Below are positions 23,253-33,100 of a stretch of DNA of 37,577 nucleotides, piece by piece (within the stretch, counting starts at the first letter, position 1; each line of letters begins with the position of its first letter). This DNA is from Ophiothrix spiculata (Eukaryota; Echinodermata; Ophiuroidea; Amphilepidida; Ophiotrichidae): NCBI GenBank assembly GCA_000969725.1, contig JXSR01S018802.1; one strand, written 5' to 3'. Both the position numbers and the translations under genes were made by a program. Below the pieces are notes generated by a model. It ran no database searches. It was not told the DNA's origin and worked only from the letters and a program-made list of their open reading frames with translations.

Positions 23253-23731
23253 GGTGGACACCATGCGCGTACAAAAAAACGAGTAAAAAGGGTAGTTTTT
23301 TACGATCAGGCGATGTACTCGAGTACACTGGAAAGGGTATCAAAATTGCAAAAAAAATCGAAATAAGGGTATATTTTACAAAAGCTTGGTACTTGTTAAG
23401 GGTATCAAAATCAAATATTTCCTAAAAATGCCGATTTTAATCAAAAAGAACAATTGCCTGGAACTTTTTTAGCTCTGTTATTGACGTTATGAGCAATGTA
23501 TTGTTAAAGGTCAATAAAATAGCCAAGAAGATTAGAATATCTTATGGTAAACATTGATGAAGGCTTACAAGTTGAAAAGCGTATGTTTTTCAGATTCATG
23601 GATTTGTTTTGAAAATACTTGTTTAGGGTGGTAAAACATAACCAAATACTTGTTTGGGTATAATTTGAACGATGGATAAATACTTGTTTAGGGTCCATTT
23701 TGAAAAACCATGTATGAGCATGGTGTCCACC
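23253..23731. mobile_element. Inverted-repeat element with GGTGGACACCATGC ends
   Basis: GGTGGACACCATGC (23253-23266) is exactly inverted at 23718-23731. Inside, AAATACTTGTTTAGGGT recurs about three times between 23610 and 23695, giving a stuttering structure. Confidence 0.65.
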
Positions 23732-23879
23732 CTGCAAATATTCTATAGTGACTTTTTGTGAATGATCTAACAGCCCATTTTTGAAGTTTAAATATTTTAT
23801 CCAAGTGACCATGCCACGCATTGCCCCAAACTTAAATGTTATAATTAATTAACATACGGTAGAACTAGAGTTCAGTACA

Positions 23880-24590
23880 GTGTATGTAAGATTCTTTTAG
23901 GAACACATACTTTAGTTTGTTGATGACACCAATATTCCGAGATATTGTTTCCGAAACACAATCTGTGTTTTTTCCATGACAGATTTTCATCTATACAATG
24001 ACTCCAAGGAATTTGGTTGAAGCAACTCTCTCTAGCTTTGTATTATTCAATTCAACAAATATATTATCATCGTCTTTTTAATTTCTCTGGTGAGTTCCCA
24101 ATAGCAAGCATGTAATTGCAGTCTTTTTGGCGTTAACTGAAAGTGTTAAACTAATTTATTTCATACCTCTTTTAATTCATTATTTAGGATACTGATTTTA
24201 CCAGCATGATTTTCATGAGAGTAGAGAATAGTGGTATCATCAGCAAATAACACAACAAATTTTAGCTCCGATGAAGTGAAGGGACCAATATTGAACCCTG
24301 AGGGACACCACAAGTTAGCTTGTCTAGACTAGATTTCTTATTATTATAAATTACGTATTGTTTTCTATTACTTAAAACTCGTAAACCAGTCTTAAACTTT
24401 TCCCTGGAACCCATAGTATGATATTGTTTATGAAGTAAAATCTCATGGTTAATAGTGTCAAACGCTTTCGATAAATCTAAGAATACTCCAATTAAGTGAC
24501 TGCTGTTTGTTTTCAACTCCATTGCAAATTTTAGCTACAAAATCAACTATGGACCCGTGAAGAGAAAAATAAGTTTCGACTACGTACCTG
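23880..24590 (-). pseudogene. LINE reverse transcriptase fragment (decayed)
   Basis: Minus-strand reading gives VDFVAKICNGVENK, GVFLDLSKAFDTINHEILL, LSNRKQYV, CGVPQGSIL, then after a disruption VLFADDTTILYSHENHAGKI and VASTKFLGVI. These are reverse-transcriptase blocks: LDLSKAFD, the GVPQGS turn and the catalytic FADD. The frame breaks after GSIL and there are stops after NNELKEV and KFLGVIV. It fits a Jockey/CR1-type non-LTR retrotransposon and is dead. Confidence 0.9.
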
Positions 24591-24894
24591 TCCAGATCAT
24601 GTTAAATTTAGTGTGACATGACCAAAATATGTTTGCATCGTCCCGTTTTGAGCTAAATTTTGTCAAGTTGTTGATGAGCATGGTGAGTCATATGATTTCA
24701 GTATAGATCTCACTTTAAAATACAGTCTAGGGAATGAAAATATAATGAAAAATGTGCAGTCGAAATTTCATTGTTGAAAATAATTTCAAAGTGTGGTTTT
24801 ATTGAAATTCATGATTGCAGTTTCAACTACTATTGAAGCTTCAACTCAACCATTTTTCAATGTCTTTTCAAGGTACGGTTGAACGGTCGTGTGC

Positions 24895-25345
24895 ACCCGC
24901 TAGTCCGACACGCCGCTAGTCCGACACTGTGCTAGTCCGACTACACAAGTTCCTATACTGTAGAGGTGCGTCAGTCCGAAACTTATGAAAAGCACTGCGC
25001 TAGTACGTCCGAAAAACACTGCGTCAGTACGAAAATTGAAAAGACTGCTCTAGTCCGACACTGCGCCAGTCCGAATTTTGAAATGAAAAAACACTGCACT
25101 ATCAGAAGTCCGATTTTTCTGTCGGACTAGCGCAGTGCCATAACTCTGATCTGAAAACCACTGCGCTAGTCCCAATCTGAAAACTAATGCGCTAGTCCAA
25201 CAAAAATGTATTGTGTAGGCCTATATTTCAAACGGAAATTCACTGTGATAGTCCGAATCTAAAATTTACTGCGCTAGTCCAACAAAAATGTCGGGCTGGC
25301 GCAGTGTTTTTCAGATTCGGACTAACGCCGTGCATTTCGTTTTCA
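24895..25345. repeat. Degenerate CTAGTCCGA repeat array
   Basis: About fifteen copies of a CTGCGCTAGTCCGA-like core occur, spaced 14-45 bases and joined by AAAACA/TGAAAAC linkers. Most read forward; at least three (near 25122, 25288, 25316) are inverted (TCGGACTAGCGCAGTG). It has no coding frame. Confidence 0.85.
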
Positions 25346-25414
25346 GACTAATAATTTTTAATGATGATTGGTTAAAATTTGAAATATATGAATCATGATG
25401 ATGGGATTCTTTAA

Positions 25415-26123
25415 GGGCCCTGTCAACCCTTTATTTTCAGAAATATTTTTGCACTGTAACTCAGCAACGGATAATTAAATTCAAATAAAAGTATACATTT
25501 CTAGAAGAGGACTTTAAGTTGTATAAACATGATGGTCGGGTCATTTTTGGATCAAAATGTGAAATTTTGGCCTTAAGGTCCAAGAAAGGTCCAAAAATCG
25601 TGTTTTTGGCCCAACATTTTACGGGAAAGCTAACTAAACTTAATTTGCTTTGGTAAAATTTGAACTTTTTTACTTTTTAGAACCTAGAAAGCAATATCTA
25701 GGGAATGCATTTTTTTCTCAGTTTGTCAAAAATTGGTCCAAAAATGTCAAAAAATCCCACTCCCGACACCATTGTTAGCAAAATATGACATTTTTTGACC
25801 TATTTTTGGCAATATTTCAAAAATAAAATAAAGATCAAAAATTTGAGAAATGCGTTCCTAGATATTGCTTTCTAGATTCTAAAAAGTAAAATGGTTCAAC
25901 ATTTTACCAGTAAATTTAGTTAGCTTTCCCGTAAAATTTTGGGTTCAGAAACACGATTTTTGGACCCTAGGTCCAAACATACACATTTTGATCCAAAAAT
26001 AACCTGACCATTTTGTTCAGTATGCAAATCTGCTTCTAGAAATATATACTTTTATTTGAATTTAATTAGCATTGCTGAGTTACAGAGCAAAAAGCATTTC
26101 TGAAAAAAGGGTTGACAGGGCCC
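25415..26123. mobile_element. Long palindromic element flanked by TTAA, 709 bp
   Basis: GGGCCCTGTCAACCC at the left is exactly inverted at the right and both ends are flanked by TTAA (25411-25414, 26124-26127), the piggyBac target duplication. The two ~340-base arms pair along nearly their whole length, for example CGTAACTCAGCAA-like and ACGGGAAAGCTAACTAAA blocks. No transposase. Confidence 0.85.
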
Positions 26124-26374
26124 TTAATTTGGTTGTGTCTTGCAAAAATTTGGGTGACAAAGCCCGGGGTCCTCAAATTTGGTTTGGGTAGGGTCTTGCC
26201 TCTAGGAAAATTGAAAAGCCACCTGTTCAAATATCAGTTTTAACCCTTATTCTCCGAAGGGGGGTTTGTTAGTTTTTCCCCGCTTCATAAAACTTACGCA
26301 AAAGCAACCGGCCCCAGGCATTTAAGTAATCTCTTTTACATCCTTTGCGGTCATTTTGATGAAAAAACTAGGGG

Positions 26375-26858
26375 GGTAGCACTTAAGATGGGGTTAGGGT
26401 AGGCCGTCAAAGTTNNNNNNNNNNNNNNNNNNNNNNNNNNNNNNNNNNNNNNNNNNNNNNNNNNNNNNNNNNNNNNNNNNNNNNNNNNNNNNNNNNNNNN
26501 NNNNNNNNNNNNNNNNNNNNNNNNNNNNNNNNNNNNNNNNNNNNNNNNNNNNNNNNNNNNNNNNNNNNNNNNNNNNNNNNNNNNNNNNNNNNNNNNNNNN
26601 NNNNNNNNNNNNNNNNNNNNNNNNNNNNNNNNNNNNNNNNNNNNNNNNNNNNNNNNNNNNNNNNNNNNNNNNNNNNNNNNNNNNNNNNNNNNNNNNNNNN
26701 NNCATTTTGAAAAATGTATGCATGCTATAAGACTTAGTGCATCCCAAGGTGGGGTTAGGGTAGACCACCAAAGTTGGAGTGTAGGGTGGGGTGAAATCCC
26801 TGACATTTTAAAGTCGCTATTTTGAAAAATGTGTGCATGCTATAAGACTCAAACTTAC
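26375..26858. repeat. 115-bp tandem repeat around an assembly gap
   Basis: TTTTGAAAAATGTATGCATG begins at 26705 and recurs at 26820, a 115-base period. The GGGGTTAGGGTAG..CAAAGTT part also lies before the gap at 26390. The 288 N (26415-26702) replace an unknown number of units. Confidence 0.8.
26415..26702. other. Assembly gap (288 N)
   Basis: Run of N inside the 115-bp tandem repeat. Open frames that run across it are artefacts. Confidence 0.99.
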
Positions 26859-27559
26859 AAAACATGTTAGAATCATCATTTCCCTTCTTAATTAGCAAAA
26901 AATCCGTTACTTAGAACTTGTATAGCAAAATTTTGATTTTGGTGGCCATTTTTGCCATAATGCAATTTTGCCTGATTTTCCAATCCGAAAGTACTTTATG
27001 ACGTCATAATTACATAACGCCTCGGCCGATTTTAATTAAGTTGGTATCGTTGGATAGGGGAGGGTCATATATATCTATTTATAGCAAAATCAAGTTCATA
27101 GGGGGTCCCGTTCCAAAATATTAGGGGGGGGGGTGCAACCCCCCTTCGGAGAACGTGTTACAAAAAATAGCTTAGGAGGACAAGGGTTTAAAGAAAAAGG
27201 GACCCATCTATATATACCAAATCTCCGAAATTTTGAGTCAAATTTAATCAAAAACCACATTTTTTTCTGTCCAAATTTGCACTAGTATGGTAAAATTATC
27301 TTAAGTTTTGAGAAGAAATGCTTACAGAAAATTTTGAAAAATGAACCCATCAAAATACTTTGCGAAGAAAAACGACCGATTGAAATACCAGAGAGCCTGA
27401 TTTTGCTATACCCGAATTTGCGGCACGTCCTTATAACCCCTTTTGTTCCCCCCGGGTTACAAATTTAGTGAATAAATTATTCCCTACTACACATTTCAAC
27501 TAAACAAACCTTTAGGATGACATTTTGTGTAGAAACTGAATCTTAAAAAAGACAAATAT

Positions 27560-29105
27560 TATCGTCTTGGATTCCAAAAACTTTCAAATAGAGTAACAAT
27601 AAAATCGTTTGCTTCAGGAAAATTAGTAAAACATTTGAATCTACTCTTCGAAGACTACTATAAGTTTTCCATTCCAAATGTGCACATTCCAATCTTGTAC
27701 TAGAATTGTGACGACTCGATTTTCTCCAGGGAACGATTTACAACAGGCACTTACTAAATTTCTAGACGTAATGATTAGCGAAAATTTGACTTGGAGAAAA
27801 GACATCGATGCAGTAGAAATGTAGGCATGCTTTCGTTTCATTTAGTTTAGAGAATCCATATGGTGTAATAATACTGTCAGTGGTAATATTACGAGCATTA
27901 GGAGAGGAATTATTTTGACTCCATCTGGTTCTTTTACAAATGCTATAAACATCCTTAAGGACAAGGCAAGCAAAGCCTTCTTTAAAATTAGAGAACATTT
28001 GTACAGTAGTTCTAGTAAATGTAGTTTTAGGTTATTTTTTACTCTTATTAGACCTATCATTTGTTATGGATGTGAAGTTTGGACTCCTTTCCTGTTGAAA
28101 AGTTTAAACGATAGCAATTTCATTAATATCTGTGACAAAGTCAGTGGTGAAACACTTCATATTAAACTTTGTAAGCTGGTAGTCTTAGGTGTTCATCGTA
28201 AAGCTTCTAATTATGCAGTTAGAGGTGAGTTAGGCAGCTATCATATCCATTACCGTGAAATATTGGTGGAAATTGAATAATGATTGTATGTCAGGCAAGT
28301 TTTCTCTTGTTGTTCAGGCCCTGCTTCAAGACAGAACTTTTCAGGATAATACTTATTATTTTACTTGGTCTAAAGGTATTAAAACATTTGTAGTTTAATT
28401 GGTAAATATGATGTTTAGAATAAACCTAATATTCTTTTTAAGACTAAGTTCAATTATTGAAGTTGTTATCACTAGTCTAAAATCAGTTTTTCGAGCCCCC
28501 CCCCCCCCCGGACACCCCACTGGTTACGCCCCTGACTCCTGTATTTCTGATGCTAACTCTAAGCTTCGAACCTATTACAAATTGAAGACAAATTACCAAC
28601 ATGAAAATGTATTCTTTTTTTTAATCGTACCTATATAGCCTCACGTTCAGCATTTTCTAGAATTCGTGTTTGTGCACATTGTTTGAGAATTGAAAGGGGA
28701 AGATACTTAGAACAATCATGCGAATATTTGTGAAGTTAGAATATGTGAAATTGAAGATGAATAGTCAACGCAAAAGGAAATGGTATTCAATGAATACCAT
28801 TTCCTTTTGCGTTGTCAGTGACTTGATTGTCATCGCAAAAACAAGTCAAGTTAATTGCTAGTCTCTCAGACATTTTTGATATTGAACATCTCCCTCTTGA
28901 CCAACTATTGTATTTCTTTATTAAATGAGCTCACAAGAGTATATTGTTAAAACTGTTGTACAGTTTACATCTATTGCATTTGATATCCATATTAATGTAA
29001 AGTAATATTCTTGTGTCGACATTTTAAATACATTTTTTATGTCTTTGTATTTTTGACTACACTGTTGTATGTTGGGTAATTGTCAATAAAATCTTGAATA
29101 TTGTA
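27560..29105 (+). pseudogene. 5'-truncated LINE, reverse-transcriptase C-terminal part and 3' end
   Basis: Plus-strand readings give LTKFLDVMISENLTWRKDID, then from 27915 LTPSGSFTNAINILKDKASK, RPIICYGCEVWT, KLCKLVVLGVHRKASNYAVR and GELG, and further on SKLRTYYKLKTNYQ and SRIRVCAHCLRIERGRYL. This is the region after the catalytic core in Jockey/RTE-type LINE proteins. Frameshifts and stops break it, and a C-rich insert (about 28395-28530) interrupts it. AATAAAATCTTGAATATTG near 29084 looks like the LINE 3' end. Confidence 0.85.
28766..28814. repeat. Perfect 24-bp-arm hairpin with one-base loop
   Basis: CAACGCAAAAGGAAATGGTA, four more bases, a single A, then the exact inverse. It sits in the 3' part of the LINE. 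Confidence 0.95.
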
Positions 29106-29426
29106 GTTTTATTTTTGCAAAGTTTGCGTATATTTTTCCCGGGGTATTTTTCTATATTTAAAATTTTCGGGTTTCAGTATAGTGCCTGGTTTATATAGTA
29201 TGTTTTTCCCGGGGGTATTTTGGAGTTTCTTTCAAAAGAAAACATGACAATTAAACTTGTACAGAAACTTGATAGAGTTTGAAGTTTACGGCCAAAAGTT
29301 CTGCTAAATTAGTGACCCAAACGATTTTAAGGACGACTGAGCACACAACCACACATTCATTTACATAAGAATAGTTTAAATAAGTGAAAACAGTACACAG
29401 CAGTCAGCACAGGTTAGCGGGCGTGG

Positions 29427-29487
29427 TATAAATAAACACAATAGAATGATGAGGCATAGTCGATTCATTTATAGATCCGCCATTTTG
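29427..29487 (+). promoter_or_regulatory. Candidate core promoter of the membrane-protein gene
   Basis: TATAAATAA at 29427-29435 follows the GC-rich GCGGGCGTGG. About 45 bases downstream lies CCGCCATTTTG (29477-29487), the reverse of the YY1 consensus CAAAATGGCGG, often found just downstream of start sites. This is about 450 bases before the ATG. A polypyrimidine/acceptor-like TTTTATCAG at about 29870 means the leader might be spliced. Confidence 0.4.
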
Positions 29488-29935
29488 CCGCTGTGCCGTT
29501 AATTGACATGCCATAAACACATGGAATTTTGTTTATATTTTTGACAAATTGATGATCAACATGGAGAAAAACGAAATTATGAATTTATATGATGGATAAA
29601 TAACGTATTGTGGACTCTATATTACTGTTGATGCAGCTTCTTCTGCGATCAGGAAGTACACCACCCATCAGCGATCAGCTGTGTGCTACCTGTTGATACT
29701 GATAGCAAATTGAATGAATTTCACTGGAGTATAGATTTACTAATTGAATTCAATACTATAGCCTCAACATCATTCATATATATTATTAGACATGTAATGT
29801 TACTGATAAAGCACACGCTTTTTCTTATTGAACATTTGTCATGGTCTTACATTTTTGCAATTTTATCAGCGCACAACAGATATGTCATTTGGAGGTTGAA
29901 TAAAAACATAACACAGAACTTCAAAATTTAGAACC

Positions 29936-30127
29936 ATGGCTGGTTATCCAAATAGTGAACCGCCGGCTTATGATGATCACGACTTTGATAATGATGATGA
30001 TCTAGATGACAATAGTGTGTTTCAAAATGAAGGTTATGAAGAACCGGTACAAAGGAGATACAAGAAGAAGAAAGATGACAAAAAGAGTAGTTATGGTAGA
30101 GAAAGAACGTCCAGTGCTTCCAGTGTG
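29936..30127 (+). CDS. Membrane-protein gene exon 1: start codon, acidic then Lys-rich segment
   Basis: 64 codons from the ATG at 29936 to the donor GTG|GTAAAT. The protein begins MAGYPNSEPPAYDDHDF and ends RERTSSASSV. PPAY resembles a PPxY WW-domain ligand, which would suit a membrane adaptor bound by NEDD4-type ligases; this is inference. An open frame of 82 codons on the same strand (29683-29931) stops four bases before this ATG and could be an upstream ORF if the leader is unspliced. Confidence 0.78.
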
Positions 30128-33100
30128 GTAAATATACCAGTTTTGTTTTCATTTTAACATCTATAGAAGAAAGCATCAAAGCTGAAATATTTCCCGGAAA
30201 ATGTCTTACTGTCTAGCATGTCTAGGTAGCTACCCCGGGTAGCTACCATGATTGGGTAGCAACAATAGGGTAGAATAGAAATGAAAAAGAAAAATATGCA
30301 TTTGTATTTGTATTGTAAAGGTTGTACCATATTACCAGTATTACCTCCATGGTTGTACCAATATTAATCAGCTTCAAAAGAAAAGGAAAAATAAAGGGCC
30401 AAACTGTTTTTTGTATTTTATGTACCGTAACTTGCAAAACAACAGAACAAAAATATTATTTATGACCCTGGAAAATAATAACTTGTAGCCCTTGTAGCCT
30501 ATTATTTATAGTTTATGTACATTTACAATGTAATTTACATTTACTACAATGTGTGTATGCAAATATTGATTGGAATGCTATGTGTCAATATCCTCCAAAA
30601 ATGGTTTGATTAATAAGAGGTATTAATACTATTATGCACGGGTGGGGAGGGGGGGGGGCACTAAAATTTGAAAGTGCCCATACATATGTCATGCGCGGAT
30701 TGGGGGTCAAGTGTAGATTTAGTGTATTTTTTTTTTTGGAATTTATTAATTTCTCAGCCGCTTATAAATTGAAAAAGTAAGGGCTTCTTTCTGGCACATA
30801 TAGGCCAAGAAATTCTTCATAAAAATTCACTTATATCTCATTTATATCAATACCTTTGAGTAGGCCTATTTTATTATAAATTTGTACAAAGTTAGTATTC
30901 ATCTTGTTTAGGCTTTCGCCAAGGAAACCCATAACTTAATTTGTACCAAACTAAAGCTATAGGAAGCTTAACATTCAACAGGACTCCAAGATGTTTTTTT
31001 TAAATTCAGTTTTGAATGCAGGAGGAAAACGGAGTACCCGGAGAAAAACCTGCGGAAGTGAGCATGGACTGAAAACCAAATGCCCATAAAGCGCCGGGTG
31101 CGAGACTCGAACCCGGTGTAGCAGGAATGCAAGTCCCCCGTTCTTACTCTCCGGGTTGTACAGTAAAGTATACTGGCTAACAACTCTCACGCAACATTAG
31201 TTTCACGCTTTACTCCGTTATGGTCTATGGAAGGCGGACTACCATTTCAGGGGGACTAAGATTCCTTTCACACCGGGACCTCATTGGTGCAAGGCGAGGA
31301 ACTACCGCTGCGCCAACCCGCTCCCCCTAGAAAAAAAAAATCGGTACAATTCACTCTTTAACTGGAAATCTGTTACACCAAGACGTTTAATGCACAATGA
31401 GTTCAAAGTTTGATTCTGTGTCTGATATAAAATTGTCAACACAGCATTTCTATTGAAGGAATCACGGTCCGGTGCCCAAAATACAATGTTTACTATAAAA
31501 TGAACATGACCTACATACATGTACAAAGGCTTCAAGTATGTATGGTTCACATAATTTAATAGAATATTATTTTTTCCCCGTTATTGTAGTTTGATTGAGG
31601 CCCCTGATTTCTTCAAAATATAAATATTGTGCCGAAATTCATAAATGTAGCAAAATTTAAGGCAATTGCTTCTTAATGGCCTTAATGTCTTAAAGGAGCG
31701 AGGTCCGATTGCTTCACCATTTTTTCAAACTTTTTGAGATTTTGGTACCAAAATATTGCTCATATTTTTCTTATTCCTATATACCTCTGAAGTGGTCAGT
31801 TTTCTTTTGACATTGAAAACTTAATTTTGAAAAATAGGACCGTGTTCCTTTAATAGTCTTAAAAATTAAAATAGGCTTGTTCAAAAAATGCATGATATTT
31901 TCCATGTATACATGTACTTCAATGTATACACTGTACATACTGTTTGTAAGAAATCCCAGTTAAAAATGGTGAACTTGACACTTCCCATTGATTAAGATTC
32001 ACTGAACCGTGGTGTTTGTATAATTGGTGTCATGGTTTTGTCTGCATGACTCATCTGACTCATTTTGGATTTATTATTTTATTCTATTCACTGAACATGT
32101 TGTTGACAGTTTGGGAAATACCTGTCGAATGACACGCCTGTGAAAGTCATATAAAAAAGGATTTTGATAGAAAAATACTTCATCGATAAATGCTTTTAAT
32201 GGTCTAATAGCAAAATGTTATTGATTCCATTTACATGCTAACCATAATGTGATATCAAAGTAATTATGCATCAATAACCATGCAGCCGATTAGTTTGTAA
32301 ATGCTTAAAATCCTTTAAATGGCGCTGAAACGGAATTGCATCTGATGTCACCAAAAATAATCCAATAATGGCTATGAAAGCAATTGAAAAGGTACAGGAT
32401 ACATCATATGAAAAATGATAGAAAAACAGTTTTGACGACACCGCAGTACTATTCCATTACACTACTAAAGGTGTAAAACAATGGTTTCTGAAGAAATATC
32501 TCTTTTTTTCAATGGACATGATGGAAGAACATCGACAATTATTAGTTGATTAAGTTGAAACGGATGCACATGCTCAAACAAGGCAAAGAAGGGAACTTCT
32601 TGTATCCACATGCATAGCGAATCTCGGAAAAGATTTTTCATCAAGTTTTCGTACGAGTAATTACTATGATCGAATTATTCTCATCTTCGGTAACTACATG
32701 TAGGGCCTACATCATACATTATTTTATTGTGAGTTTGATTTTATCTGATCTTTCCTTCCTCTTTTCTTTCCAGCGTGTGCAGCTCAACAGGCTAAGTCAA
32801 CAAGAAGTCGATGACGCCAAAATGGAATCTGTGTTTGGTGAACAAGAGGCAGAAAAAGAGGCACGGCGCAACTCAATGAGGGTCAATCCTCTCTATGACC
32901 AAGATGGCACGGTCACGGTATCTTCCACAGAAGCGCAAAGAGCGCGAAGTAGTTCCACAACAAGTTACGGTGCTGATGAAGAAACAAGTGGAACGAAATC
33001 CAAACGAACTTTTAAAAAATCTAAGAGTAGAGACTCTGCTGGTGAACCAGAAGAAAATGCTGCACCTGAACCTAAAATAGGTTATAGTCAGAATTTTAGA

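Larger units (their letters stand above)
26238..27192. mobile_element. Element inserted in the right arm of the composite nest
   Basis: TTTTAACCCTTATTCTCCGA then AGGGGGG at the left faces CCCCCCTTCGGAGAACG and AGGACAAGGGTTTAAA at the right. TTAACCCTT-type ends suggest a piggyBac-like origin, though the right end has one extra base. It contains the 115-bp tandem repeat and the second assembly gap. Confidence 0.65.
22775..27442. mobile_element. Composite nest bounded by ~300-bp inverted arms
   Basis: The left arm 22775-23130 (GACGTGCCGCAAATTCGG.. CAGGCTCTCTGGTATTTCAATCGG) is inverted at the right in two pieces, 27193-27442 and about 26165-26237. The right arm is split by an insertion at 26238-27192. 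Between the arms are a LINE fragment, a CTAGTCCGA array and a palindromic element. Confidence 0.75.

Noticed and set aside
26351-26806. Minus-strand frames of 125-151 codons
   Set aside because: Mostly N codons; the real bases are tandem repeat.
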